A stretch of DNA of 64,000 bases from Xiphophorus maculatus (GCF_002775205.1 NC_036456.1:23246968-23310967); one strand, 5' to 3'; positions 36,343 through 48,479 are shown, numbered from the stretch's first letter. The notes: generated by a model not told the origin, from the sequence alone. Made by a program: numbers and translations.

Positions 36343-39300
36343 TCAGAAGGTCGCCCTCAGGTTGCTCCTGTTCTTTATATCCACCTCCAGTTTAGCGATT
36401 CTCACCTGCAGGATGGAAACAACCAGTCAGAATCATTTCATACAGTTTTTTAAATTATTTTAAAATTTTTTAAAGTGCCTAAACTTTGTGTAGATTGCTG
36501 CTGGACCTATAAAAAAGCTTCTTGTCATTACTCAGATCATCAAAGATCAATTATTAATAAATGATTAATAAATTCATACAATGAGTTTGCCTTCAAATAT
36601 TTTTGACCAAGAAAAATGCACATTTTCTTAACCTGTCAAACAAAATGCAGACAAACGTCCACGTTAAAGTGAAAAGTCATTTTTTTCATCCGTCATTTAT
36701 AAACTATAAAACCATTTTCTGTTTTTGAACCGACCTCTTTCTGATGCAGCTCCTCCTTCAAGCCTCTGATCTCGTCTTGTTGTTTGTAAAATGCCTGCAG
36801 GAGCTGAAGCAGAGAGTCTGTCTGTGAGTTTATTCTGAGAGTTTAAGGAATGTTGTCTTTAATTATGAATCTGTGGTTCTGTTGGACCTCGCTCTCGGTT
36901 GTCGGCGGCGGTTTCTCGGCCGGTTCGCAGCAGTGAGGCGTGCAGCGGTACGACCACAGCGGACTCTCCGTCTCATCCGGCTGCCAGCCCGACAGATCGC
37001 TCAGCTCTCTGGGGTATTTGGCGTCCTGATAGGCCAGCTGCTCCTCCAGGAAAGCCTGAAAACAATAAAACATTTAAACCAAACCAAGTGGAGACGTTTA
37101 CACAACCAGAAAGTAAAGTCATCCCAATTGTTCTTTTATCAATTAATCAGATTTTTGGGTTCTTAAAGGTTACATTTTTTTAAAATTTGGATTTTTCCCT
37201 TTGGTTTCCATAGTTCAGATTGATGTGAGCGCTACCCGGCGGCCATCTTGTTTTCATGATACTCCGTCTTGCATCTCTCAGTGTTTTGTGACTAAACGTA
37301 TCAGCGTACCTTTTCCATAAAGTCCAGGTTTGTGTTTGTCTGGAACCTGACGGCGCTCAGCTGCCTCAACTGGTTTTTATCCGCAGGAATTTCAGCGTAT
37401 GGGTTTTCCACATGAGCCTCCGGCCTCAAGGACATCAGCACCGGGCCTGAAGAGGAGAAGAGAGCCCTGCTGACATAACCCTAACCCTAACCATCTGTAA
37501 CCAGCAGGATGTTTGTGAGGGTTACATACCCCTGTTGATGCCCAGCAGCCACTCCTGAGCCGTTAAAGCTGCCTGGTTTCCAGCCGTCATTGGATACAAA
37601 TCCTCGTGGAAAACCTCAGACTGGAACAGAAAACCTCACCTGATCGGCTGCTATCACCAATAATAACAAAACAACAATGATCGATACCTGTTTTCGTGGT
37701 ATGATCATCGACAGAGGCTCTAGCAGGTCTTTGACGGCAATCAGCCGATAAAAGCGGAAAATCTCACACGCGCTCACGTCCAGGCCGCGTTTCGGCATCA
37801 CACCTGAAATCACAACACAAATATAAAATGTTTCAAAAACAAATTTAATCTGAACTCTTTCCATTGTTGGCTGCCACTCCTTGTTACTTTTCAGAATGTG
37901 TCCACAGTTTGGGCTATCCCTTGAAATGACTTTAAAGCTAACGCTAAACCAAAGTTAGTTAGCATTGAATTGGTTAGCATGAGTCCTGAATATTCACTCA
38001 TTGTTTAGTGTTTCACAATCCATTATGACATTGGTTTTGGTTTGTATCCTGGTTCCTTTTAGCAGATCAAACTCATTTTGGGGATGTTTGTCCCCAACTC
38101 TTACTTCCACTATATTCAGAATCTATCTTTATTATCAGCACTTTCTCAAAGCGAACTTGTTTTCTCCATTTTAAGTGATTTGCTGTTTTGAGTGTGATAA
38201 TCCGACCCAGTCCTTTCTGTGGCAGCAGAGATCTGTACTCCATCAGGAAGCTGATGTAGGGTTTCTCAGAGCTCAGCTCGTAGTATCTGATGTTCCCGTC
38301 CCCCTAAAACACAACAACAACATTCATGCCGAACCTCATTGCTGCTGTCAATAATACTAAAGTATTTAGAGGCAAATACAACAATCAGGAACCAATCAGA
38401 AGTACTTCTGATGACCAATTTAGATCAAAAACCTCGTAAACATCACAGGAATTACATTGAACCAATGATGGGTAAATAATACTTTACTGAACTTGGAAAA
38501 CATTTTAGTGTTCAGACCCAACATGTTACATTAATTATTCTGGATTTAATTAGCATTTTAAAAACCTTTCCAGCCAAGTAGAGCATCTGTGTGTCAGGAT
38601 CGTAGAACGGGAAGAGAACTCCTGCAGATCCGTCCAGATCTTCTTCATACAGAGGCTCTGATAAATCATCCTGCACACAGGAAAGATGTTTTAGGTTTAG
38701 CTGGAAACAACGGAGGGGTTTTAGTACTTAGAACAAAAAGGACCTATTAAGGGATCATTTACTTCCTGTTTTGGACTGAATCTTGCATATGAATTACAAA
38801 CGGGTTCATTTTCTAGTTACAGCCTGACTGGGGATTCATTCGTTTTAATCGAAGGTCATTTTATTTATATATCACATTTTCAGCAACAAGGCAGTTCAGA
38901 GTGTTTTACATGAATTAAAAGGAAATACAAACAAAACAACAAACCAAAGGAAAGAGATAAAGAAACCAGAGTATATAATCTAGATCCTCCTGATCTAGAT
39001 TGCTAGGTAGGTGTAAATACTCCATTCCTGTTCAGAGTTGCTGGATTCTAAGTTTGTTCTGGGTTGTTAAATAAGTAAGTAAGTATTCTCTGGACTTTCT
39101 AAGTATGCTCTAAATTTGTAAAAGTAATGAGTACTCCACAGTTTCTAAGGAACGATAAAAACAAAGTGTTGTTGTTCTGGAAGGTTTTGTTCTGGATTCC
39201 AGTTTGTTTGGGAAGGTCTCAGTCTCGGTTCGGTTGAAGTGAACTCTTTGAATGCATATGAACGCATGAAAAACAGGAAGTGGACTACAGCGCAGGGCAT

Positions 39301-41085
39301 TCTGGGTAAATTCAACCAAAACAAACACGCTAGGCTAGCGCTAGCGGGGGAAATGACTCGTGGTCTTTAACAGAAGACAAGAAAAATCCTCCTCCGCTAA
39401 AATCTGAGCTACTCCATTCTTGTTTACATTTTGCAAAGAGGGAAGTTGCGCTCAGGTTCTTCTTCAGAGGCTTTCAAACTGTTTCCTTCAGTGGTTCTTG
39501 GTGCAGCGCCCCGACAGGCGAGGAGGGAAAAATGTTTTTCAAAAGGTTTGGCTGGTTTGACTCAGTGCGTTGTGAAAGTGAACTCCAGCAGCTGAAAATG
39601 TAAAAAATGTTGCAGTTTTGGTCCCCAGCTGAACCCTAAACTAATTCTAGCTGCTGGTTTTAGAATAAAGTCTTACTGGGTCCCAGAGGAGGATCTGTCT
39701 GTGGTTCCAGGGCGAGCTTCCAGTGGACAGGAGCATCTTCAGCCCTCTGATGTATAAAACCTTGTTAGCCCTGTGCGTCTTGTTGCTGGAAACCTGTAAA
39801 ACCAAATAGTAACATGACTACCAGTCCCACCAATCGATATACAATCCAACAGGAAACACTAAAAAAACAACCTGTAGGATCTTCCCGGTCCGCGGCTCCA
39901 GAACCCGAATCCGCCTGTCTTTAGACGTGACCGCCAGTCTGCTGCCGTCGATGTTGAAGCTGACGGAAAGCAGCAGCGCCTCGGACGGGTAGCGATGGTG
40001 GACGGGCATCAGGACCACTCGGACCGGGTGTCTGATCACAGAACCGGAATGGGACACATCCCAGAGGAGAACCTGGAGAAGGTTTCAACAAAAAGTTTGT
40101 GAACAAACTTAAATTCTGATTTTAATTGTGTTTTTTATTTTATGGAAACAGTGCAGTTGTGAAATATTTTTTTTTCATCTTCAGTGGAATATAAGTGACG
40201 TTTTATTAGGTGTTATTTGTACTTTTATCTGTAGAGAAATGTCACTGACTAAAGAGGCGGCTGACCTTGTAGTCGTAGCCCGAGCTAAGCAGCAGGTTCT
40301 CAGCAGTTGGATGCCACTCAATGATAGCCACCCTCCTGCTGTGACCCGTCAGAGTCTTCCTGGCCTTGGTCAGGTTCTGTTGGACCCCACAAACTGGAAT
40401 ATCCCAAATCTTCACCTGCGTTCAGACGCATAATCATGGTTTTATCCTCTATGATGTAATTTCTAGTAACGTTGACCTGACCTTGATTTTAGGTTGAACC
40501 ATAAAATAAAGTCTGAACCAAAGAGAACCTTTGGAAAAAGAACCTTTGAATGTGAATAAACAGAGTAAAACATGGCTGCTTACAGTGCAGTCTTCAGAGC
40601 ACGAGGCGATGCAATAATCGTTAAATGGATTCCATTTGACGTCCAGGACTCGGCCGCTGTGACCACAAACCCTCGGACAGTGAGGGTCTACTCTCCCCAA
40701 CTGGAAGACATTTTACTTTGCTAAATTAAACTAATTATTTAAACATTTCTAACCAAAAGTTTAGTTTGTTTAGTTTTCTTTGGACAGTAGACAGACAAAA
40801 GGTCTTCAAGACCTTGTCAGTTTAATAAGTAGCAGTAAAATATTGTTGTGTTGGTTGGAAGTAACCCTAGTTTGACCTACATACACAATGAATGGGCAGG
40901 ACTAGGAAGGCCCCGCCCCCGGCGCACTCCGTCACCACGGCGATGAAGCAGGGATTGGCTGAGCAGTAGTGGTTGTCATGGACGCTTCTTGTGATTGGCA
41001 CTCCGTCGTAGCTGTGCTCCTTGGTCGCTGGCTTCCCGAAGACGTAGCGAAACTTTGAGCATCGGAAAGACGAGCGCCACGACAT
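36343..41085 (-). CDS. coro2a: Coronin-2A
   Basis: Coronin-2A is a WD-repeat actin-regulatory protein also reported as a component of NCoR co-repressor complexes. Coding exons in transcription order (plus coordinates): 40885-41085, 40584-40700, 40266-40415, 39872-40072, 39677-39793, 38566-38670, 38207-38303, 37688-37803, 37530-37620, 37310-37446, 36888-37055, 36735-36794, 36343-36405. All join in phase to 540 residues (human 525). It starts [20 protein letters not shown], then [13 protein letters not shown] and [14 protein letters not shown], the coronin N-terminal signature. WD repeats follow ([34 protein letters not shown]), then [21 protein letters not shown] variable linker precedes a C-terminal coiled coil ([20 protein letters not shown]). 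The start Met lies directly after a splice acceptor, so a non-coding 5' exon is expected upstream. Coronin-2A is preferred over 2B because of the neighbouring anp32b. Confidence 0.93.
37476..37492. repeat. Short telomere-like TAACCC run
   Basis: Almost three CCCTAA units in a coro2a intron. Too short to show telomeric origin. Confidence 0.5.
38840..38960 (+). repeat. Interspersed fish repeat fragment in a coro2a intron
   Basis: The TTCAGCAACAAGGCAGTTCA and GTGTTTTACATGAATTAAAA blocks resemble a very common teleost interspersed repeat. A small hairpin of AATCTAGATC / GATCTAGATT follows near 38,978-39,001. Confidence 0.45.
39110..39660 (+). repeat. Dispersed repeat family B, copy 3
   Basis: Full-length-looking copy between coro2a exons, with the CAGGGCATTCTGGGTAAAT block, a GCTAGCGCTAGCG palindrome near 39,338-39,350, the GTGCAGCGCCCCGACAGG core near 39,510 and the CAGCAGCTGAAAATG end. 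Confidence 0.65.
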
Positions 41086-42723
41086 CTGGAGGACAGGAAG
41101 TGACAGAACAGGAAGTGACAAAACAGGAAGTTTAGAGAGTTTCACAACAACTACAGAGCGGACCCTTAAAGGGGCAGTATGATGTGTTTTCCAGGCACAT
41201 AGTGCCATTTTATAGCACAATTTCTCTTTAAGTCTTTAGAAAAATGGAGCTGCGCCTCGAAGGCGGAGCTAAGTCCTCCCAGGCGTTTTGTACAACTAAA
41301 TGGTTGCCATGGAGATGAAAAGATTACTCAGACATGCGTGAAAGAATCCAGTTTTGTTTTTGATGAGGAAATAACATCATAACATGATTTAAAGCTAAAA
41401 AAAATTTTGATTTTACATAATACACTGCAAAAATACTAAATCTTACCAAGTACTTGTCTAGTTTCCAGGGCAAATATTTTGAAATAAGACAAAATTAGGA
41501 TCTTGGTTTAAGGCAATAATTCCTTAATACAGATAATAAAATTTAAAGATTACTTCTACCAGTAACTAGTGTAACTTGTTTCCCGTACTACAAGCAACAT
41601 AAATTCTCTCCCAGTTGGAATTTCTTCTTCTGGAAAGATTGTTTTGAAATTTGAAGTTGGAATTTGGACATTTTAATTTTGGAATAAAAATTAAATTATA
41701 AAGTTGTTTTTCCTGATTTAATGACGGTTTGCAGTTTTTATTTTTCTCACCAGATTCTCTTTGACGTTGTTTCATTATCACAGCCATCCTGTAATTTCCT
41801 CCTATATTATTACTAGAATTATTACTTTATCATTATTTTTCTCTTCATTAGTACTGTTGTTGTTAATTTTATTATGATTAATAATAAAATTAAAGACTTC
41901 TGTATTGTTTTTCCCGTCATTTTATTCTCATTCTTCCTTCCTGTACCATATAAAAAACCTCCCAGGTTCTTATTTGTTCTTATTATTTTCTACATCTTCC
42001 TTAGTTTACTCGTTTTACCTGCAGTTTATGAAAATAAAACGTTGTTTTTTAATCTCATTTTCCTCCCATTTTGATCCTCAGTAAAATCCCAGAACCTTGC
42101 CCTGCCAAACTCAGCAGCGTCATTATCGGTCCTGATCAATAATGCATCCAGCCGCAGTTATAGGTTCTCATAATTGTATAAATAATAAATCAGCTTCTTT
42201 CACGCTTCATGGTTTTAATCGCACCATCAGTTCACCACGTAAATTGAAAACCTTTTGTACAAAACGTTTTTAAATATTTATGCTACATCCCGTCTTTTTG
42301 CTGAGACCAGCGTCTGCTGACCTTTGACTTTTGCTGCTAAAGATCAGCTGGCTGGGCAGAGAAAATGTAATAACTGGTAAAAATGTTTATAAAACAGGAA
42401 AAAAGACAATAATGACACAAAGTTATTTAAAGTTACAAACTTTCTCTGACATTAAAGATGAATAAAGTCTCACCTTGAGTTGGTTGAAGGTTCCTGCTCC
42501 TCTTCCTCCAAACAAACATGAGTTTAAGTTGGTGAAACGTTTTATTGTGGATCTAAATATAGACCAACCTGACCTCTTAATGGAGGCTCCACTCTTCTTC
42601 TTCTTCTTTTCCTTCTTCTTCTTCTGATCCATGACGCCTGGCCTCTGCTTCCTCATTAGCCGAGCCGTTTATGCTCGGCTGCTCGGCGACAAACACCAGG
42701 CTACAATCTGATACGACTACAGC

Positions 42724-42725
<2 letters not shown>

Positions 42726-42815
<90 letters not shown>
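42726..42815. repeat. (CA)n microsatellite
   Basis: About 45 uninterrupted CA units upstream of coro2a. Confidence 0.95.
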
Positions 42816-42817
<2 letters not shown>

Positions 42818-43148
42818 GACCTTAATGACGCCTGTCAGGGTGAACCTGTGGGAGACCAACACATTTCTGTGAAATAATTTAAATTTTCGGTGAATCTGAT
42901 CTGATTTCGTTATAAAACAATTTATTCTTTACCGTCCTTCATTGGAGACATTTTAGTTTTTCACAGGTTTTCTCGTTATGCTGAACTTTGATTAGGACAT
43001 TAAAGTACCTTGACAAAACAAAACGTTGTGTTGTGTTTTTTAAAATTCAATCTATATGCATATTTTTAAAAAAATAAAAAGTCATCAGTTGCACATCCTG
43101 AACAATGTTTCTGGTCCAATAACTGCACAGAATTGTTTTTGTACAGTA

Positions 43149-43149
<1 letters not shown>

Positions 43150-43179
<30 letters not shown>
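43150..43179. repeat. (ATT)n microsatellite
   Basis: About ten ATT units. Confidence 0.9.
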
Positions 43180-45284
43180 GTTAATCTGGTTTTGTTTTTG
43201 AACACATTTTCTAACACTTTTACAACTTGTTTGTCAACTTATTAGGGCTGAAAGATTAGTAAAATCATTCGTGTTAAATCGATTATTGAGATAATTCTCA
43301 ACTAATTTAATTATCGATTAATCGTTTTAGAATCACCTGGTTCATATTCTGTAATTCTTTTTACAAAACTTCCTATTATTCACCTTTTGGTACATAATTA
43401 TTAATCAGTTAATCGCATGTTGATGTTAAAAGTATTTTTTAGCTGCAGATTCATCCTTTGCTACAAATAATCAAACATTCACTAAATTAATGTTCTTGTT
43501 TATTCTCCTATTTAAAAATGTAATTTAATTATTTATTTGTATTTTTTATGTACTTCTAATATTGTGTAAAATTATCTTAATTTGTTGAATGAATTAATTG
43601 ATTAATAGTCAGAATAAGCAATAGATTAATCAATAATATTAGTTTCTCCTTTAGATCAGGACTCAAAACATTATTTATTATTTTTATGAATAGATGTTAA
43701 AGATTTCTTTCTGAGTTCATTTTTATTTGCTTTATATTGGAATTATCATCTTTATATTTTGATTTTATGTGATTCTTACATCTTGTTTTGATGTAGTTCA
43801 TGAGTTTTATCTCTTTCTTTGTTATTTCTGTTAAAGTTGCATTTGAAACAATGAGATATTAAGAGGTTTTGATTTAAATAAAAACAGTTTGGGTTTTTTC
43901 TCGGCGGATTCTTCAGAACATTCTGACGTTCTTATGAAGTCACAGCGGCGCTGACAGCAGTTCTGGTTCTGGTTCTGGTTCTGCAGCTTCTGCAGCTCTT
44001 GGCTTCAGTTTGTTGGGAGATTTTGCTGCTTTCATGTTAAATCTACTAAAATCAGGTAGGAAAACTGGAAACAATCCTGCAAAGGGTTAGGGTGGAGTTA
44101 GGGTGGAGTTAGGGTGGAGTTAAACCTGCAAAACAATCAGAGTTTTCACACAGAAAAGTCTGAGTTTAATGTGGAAAATGACAGAAAAATTCATGAGTTT
44201 TATTTTTGACTAAATGAAGAAGAAACATATTCACCTGTTTGTGGTTTGAAATAGTCATCAAAGTAAATAAATGTGATTTTTTTCTGCTGCAGTTAGATTT
44301 AAAAGTAAAGGCAGTCGTTTTCAAGTCGTCACTTTTCTTTAAAGTGTTATTTTTAGTTAATTTCTGCCTCTAAAGAAAGGAAAATCAAATTTAAATTTCA
44401 TTTAATGGTTTATTTTTGGGGGATTTTTGCTGTAAAATTGCATTCAAATTTTTGGTTCAGTTTTCAAACCAGTTTCGGGTTCATGCTTTAACTTGTTTGT
44501 TAGTTAATAATATTTTATTATTCCACCATCCAGATTGACTAAAATAAAATAAAAAAACTATAAAGTTGCTTTCAAAATATCTGTAGGCTGAAGGAGATGA
44601 AAATAGTTTGAAATAAACTGAATTTAAATGTACAGAATCATCATGAGGCCATTTTTGGTTAATTAACCACGGCTGACCTTATGTTTCTGTTTTTGAGGTC
44701 TTGTCTTTGCATCTTATAAATAATAAACATGTTTATGATTTATGGATTAGGTTAACAGTACAACCAGAGGAGCTCTGTGTGTGATGTCATTTAGCTCCAA
44801 GTTACATCCAAAACACCTGAGTTAGTGCCGATAATTAGGCTTTTAATTGGCATCATCCTAATGTTTACATCACTAGTTATTCTAATAACAGATTAGAACA
44901 ACTTTAAATCCTCAGTAAGAATTTATTTTGCAAAACAGTTTGCATTTGACTTATAGATTTATTCAATTATAGAAGTGGCTCGACTATCGACAAATTAACA
45001 CAGGATGTAGATGGAATTTTAAAACAGTCATTTGATTATTAGTTACAAATAAGAAATATGAAATTACAATGAAGTCATTTTTTTTGTTTTTGTTAAAAAG
45101 AGATGAATAGAAATTAAAATGTGGTTTTTCTTCCTTTTAATGTTGAAAATGACTCCACTTCCAAAACAAAAAGTAATAATAAATAATTTTTCATTTTTAA
45201 TATTTTAAACGTGAAAACAACTTTTAACCAAATTTAATTTTCTAATTAAGACAAATGAGAGTAGAAAGTGGAGCATTGTGGCTC

Positions 45285-45660
45285 AAGGGCCATTAACCGG
45301 AAGTGGACTATAGCGCAGGGCATTCTGGGTAAATGCAACCAAAACAAACGCGAGATGGCGCTTGGAAATGACTTGTAGCCTTTCACCAAAGACAAAAGTG
45401 AAATCCTTTTTGTTTTTCAAAAGTGGATCCTACAACCACGAAAATCTGTCGCTCTTCCATTTTTGTTTACATTTAATAAAGAGGAAAGTTCCGCTCAGTT
45501 TCTTCTTCACAGGTTTCGTGTCATTTTCTTCTGTGGTTTTTGGTGCAGCGCCCCCCGAGGCGAGGAGGGAAACAGTTTTTTCAATTAGTTTGGTTGGTTG
45601 GTTTTACACATCAGCTGAAAATGTAACAAATGTAGAGGTTTTATTCTGTAATTAAACCGA
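45285..45660 (+). repeat. Dispersed repeat family B, copy 4
   Basis: Contains CAGGGCATTCTGGGTAAATG, then the GGTGCAGCGCCCCCCGAGGC core and a shortened TCAGCTGAAAATG end. It is followed within 20 bp by a family D element. Confidence 0.65.
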
Positions 45661-45678
45661 GTCAGCTGTGAAAATACA

Positions 45679-46038
45679 CACTGCAAAAAAACACAAGTGT
45701 TATTTTTCTAGTTTCTACAGCAAATTTGAAATAAGACAAAACTAACTTACAATTAACATTTTAACAAGATATAGGAACTTTTTGTAAGTCAATAATTCCT
45801 TAATATTGATGAAAACATTCAGGCATATTAATGTTTTCCCACATTACTTCATTTATAACATGGTAAAATGTGAGGTTATAAGAAGTAGTAAATTTGATCA
45901 ATATTGAAGAATTATTGACTGAAAACAATCTCCTATATCTTGCTAAAAAGTTTTTAAAGTTTGTTTCAAGTGTACTAAGATATTTGCAATAGAAACTAGA
46001 CTGAAAATACTTAAGATTTGTGTTGTTTTTTTTCAGTG
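45679..46038. mobile_element. Family D palindromic MITE, complete copy
   Basis: Begins CACTGCAAAAAAACACAAG and ends with the reverse complement type GTGTTGTTTTTTTTCAGTG. Inner arms carry TCTAGTTTCTACAGCAAAT and its inverse. Partial copies lie at 41,423-41,580 and 49,938-50,051. Confidence 0.7.
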
Positions 46039-46084
46039 TTCACACCTGAAAGCCGAGTGGCATAAATACTCGAGAAACTAGAGG

Positions 46085-46135
46085 GATTCATGACTTACCT
46101 CTTTATGCTGATGATATAATTGTGTATTTTTGTGT
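46085..46135 (+). mobile_element. Possible LINE reverse-transcriptase remnant
   Basis: One frame reads LPLYADDIIVYF, which fits the YADD catalytic motif of LINE reverse transcriptases. No longer RT similarity could be followed, so this is a small decayed fragment at best. Confidence 0.35.
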
Positions 46136-46517
46136 GGTAAAAACATTATATGCTGATTTATTTCAACATAATCTACCAGGTTCTCTCTTTTAGTTTGTCT
46201 ACCTCAATGCAACCAAACTCTCAAACCCCTTTGCCAAAATCCTCCCAGCTGACACAAGCGTTGATGTGCATCCGTTTAATGGTGAGGAAACTCCACATCA
46301 CATCAGCTCAAAACCGTTTGTTTGAATTTTGCTGTTTTAGAGTATTTGTTTCTTCACATGCAGGATGCAAGCCAAACCTCCAATGTCCATTTTGGAAAGA
46401 GCTGTGACTCTTTAGAAATCACACAGCGGTAGGAAGCACACAAACCCCAACAGGTTTATCTCAAGCAGCTGAAATCCACTGAAACCAAGACGTAATTTTC
46501 TCCAACGTGTCGCCCAG

Positions 46518-46881
46518 GACGTTTCCAGAAAACTCCCTGATCGTCCGTGAAGCGCTGAGAATGGACCTGCCTCGGCACCTCGTCCTCAGGAGAGTCCAGA
46601 AAAGGCTTCAAACCATCGGGTCAAACTACACCGACCTGAAAGATTTGGTCGCGGACCTGTTCGAACAAGATGGCCTCCCGTCGTCGCTGGACCAGGAGAT
46701 CCCCATGGAGACCAACCAGCTGGAGGAGGCCATGATGATGAACAGCCCCGTGGTGAAGGACGCCCTCAGGCGCGGCATGCCCCCTCACCTCATCAAACCG
46801 CTCCTACGGGCCAAAATATTAAGATGTGGCGTCCCCTACTCTGACGTCCGTGAACTGCTCGCAGATATGCAAAAAAATTAG
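46518..46881 (+). CDS. Terminal exon with tandem IAP-type UBA domains (3' end of unidentified gene or relic)
   Basis: UBA domains bind ubiquitin; XIAP and cIAPs carry one between their BIR and RING domains. This exon encodes 120 residues and a stop. The first half (ENSLIVREALRMDLPRHLVL through IGSNYTDLKDLVADL) resembles the XIAP UBA. The second (EEAMMMNSPVVKDALRRGMP through YSDVRELLADM) resembles the cIAP UBA, where the family has EDAVMMNTPVVKSALEMGF. The reading frame is intact and GC-richer than its surroundings. A splice acceptor (GTCGCCCAG) precedes 46,518 and the exon would start in the third base of a codon; the first in-frame ATG is at 46,561. A poly(A) signal follows at 46,902. No BIR, CARD or RING coding sequence was seen within several kilobases. 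It may be the last exon of an unannotated IAP-like gene, a short single-exon gene, or a relic. Confidence 0.55.
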
Positions 46882-46901
46882 ATTAAAACAACCAATTTAT
46901 C

Positions 46902-46907
46902 AATAAA
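46902..46907 (+). terminator. Poly(A) signal of the UBA exon
   Basis: AATAAA 20 bp after the stop codon, with a TGTGTTGTTGGTGTCC stretch downstream, the normal layout of a cleavage site. Confidence 0.6.
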
Positions 46908-47029
46908 AGTGCTCACACTTTTACTGTGTTGTTGGTGTCCAGGTGATACAGCTGATTAACATTTTGGAAATAATGTACTTTCAGTGGTATTTGGAGGAAA
47001 TCTGAGCCTACTTTATTTTTGTTTCCATC

Positions 47030-47120
47030 TTGAGACTGTATCAAACGAACCAAACCCTTTGAGCAACCAGTTCCCCTCCTCACCTGTGGTGGCGCTGCTG
47101 AAGGAGACAACATGAAAACC
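47030..47120 (-). repeat. Dispersed repeat family B, short copy 5
   Basis: Reverse-orientation core with AACCAGTTCCCCTCCTCACC and TGGTGGCGCTGCTGAAGG. It faces copy 6 in inverted orientation about 110 bp away. Confidence 0.55.
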
Positions 47121-47224
47121 TCCACATACAACTGAAACAAATGCGCTAGTTTAGCTCTAATGGAGAAAAGTCTTCTGGTCGGTTATCAGAAACAAAAGAG
47201 AAATCATACAACACTAAAATCTAT

Positions 47225-47400
47225 TTCTGTTTACATTTCATGAAGATAGACGTTGCACTCAGTGTCCTACTGTTGTTTATCAATAGTTCTTGGTGCAGCG
47301 CCACCACAGGTGAGGAGGGGAATAAGTTTTTCAAAGGGTTTAGTTTGTTTGACTCGCAGCAGCTGAAAATTCAACAAAAGTTGCATTTTGTTACATGCAG
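47225..47400 (+). repeat. Dispersed repeat family B, copy 6
   Basis: Core GGTGCAGCGCCACCACAGG, AGGAGGGGAATAAG, TTTTTCAAAGG and GCAGCAGCTGAAAAT. Confidence 0.6.
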
Positions 47401-47464
47401 TCTGACCGTCTACCAGATTATTGTTCAATGCTTCAACTATAAGCCGAGATTCACCAGCTGCTCC

Positions 47465-47575
47465 GGGCTCTGAGTAATTTATTTTACATTTACTTGAGTA
47501 AAAATACGTTGAAGAAAAGATCCTCTTACTTAAGTACAATATTTGGCTATACTCTAAATAAATAGGTTTCTGACA
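47465..47575 (-). repeat. Dispersed repeat family C fragment
   Basis: Carries ACATTTACTTGAGTAAAAAT and CTTACTTAAGTACAAT blocks, as in the sh3gl2 intron copies. Confidence 0.45.
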
Positions 47576-48479
47576 GAAAGTGGAAAATCTTCCAATAAAA
47601 TGTTACAATTATGAAATTGTAATTAATGTTTGGTTTAGTTTCAACTTGAATTATTTTTGAAATTGTTAAAGATCTAATCAGTTCAATGGTATCCTAATAT
47701 GTAACACTGTGTAATTAGACAAGATTATACACATTTTTAAAAAAGATAAAACATCTAATCTTTTCACAAATAATCAGCCTGGCAGGTCAAACTTTGTCAT
47801 GCAGAAACATTTTGTCAAATCATCACCAAGTCACGTCTCCTGAACAGCATCAGATTATCTGTGGGTTTAATCTGAAAACTGTCATGTTGTGTTTTGCTCA
47901 CATTGTCAGTAAAATCTGCTAATCTGTCGCTCGTCATCCGAACACAAGATTCAGTTGATTTTGGAGGCTAAAACATTTCAGAGCGTCTCTAACGTCTCCA
48001 GTCTGGACTGGGACCAAATAATGGCTCCAGTATTTTTATCCACCTTGATTATTCATATAACATGTGAAGGTAAGCGACGTACCAGAGAATATCTCTGCAG
48101 TTGTGTTGCTTCAGAAGTTAACATAAAGCCCAGCAGCCTATAAGGAAGAAAATAATCATGTTGAAAATTGATACGACTTTGACTTTTTGAAAATATTACA
48201 TGATAGCAACAGCTGCAAACTGTAACTTCATCGCTAAACGACACAGAGTCTACTTTTATTTTATTATATGAAAACAAGATGCTATAAAAACTATTCTTAC
48301 ACATTTGTTCACAAAACTAGTTTTTTGCAGTTGAACTTGTGGTGACAAACATATCAGTGCCTTTAAGATGCTGATTATCTTTTTTCTCACAGTTTTTCTG
48401 CTCTTCTCTTCCTGTGTTATTGTAGTTTGTTCATTTCCACTCACTTCTGAACTACAGGGAACAAACTACCAATTATATT

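Larger units (their letters stand above)
41086..46517. other. coro2a 5' side and repeat-rich spacer
   Basis: Immediately beside the coro2a start, 41,091-41,132 holds three ACAGGAAGTGACA-like units. A family D element starts at 41,423. A short GC-richer stretch at 42,590-42,720 with a GCCGAGC / GCTCGGC inverted repeat borders a (CA)n run and could be the coro2a promoter or 5' exon; this is not proven. Beyond it the DNA is AT-rich, with (ATT)n at 43,150-43,179, an 11-bp GTTAGGGTGGA unit repeated three times at 44,084-44,123, and repeats listed separately. No gene was recognised. Confidence 0.45.

Noticed and set aside
37476-37492. Interstitial telomere repeat
   Set aside because: Fewer than three units, so chance or replication slippage is sufficient.
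42590-42640. Alternative coro2a N-terminal exon starting MDQKKKKEKKKKK on the minus strand
   Set aside because: A possible donor follows, but it would not join the MSWRSS exon in frame. At best it is non-coding 5' sequence.
42577-42816. Frame joining the (CA)n tract to an acidic tail upstream of coro2a
   Set aside because: Low-complexity artefact with no coronin similarity.
46195-46285. Exon-like segment before the UBA exon (acceptor TTTTAG, donor GTGAGG)
   Set aside because: In none of the three frames does it show a family signature, and the two frames checked for splice phase do not join the UBA exon. It lies beside an RT-like fragment.
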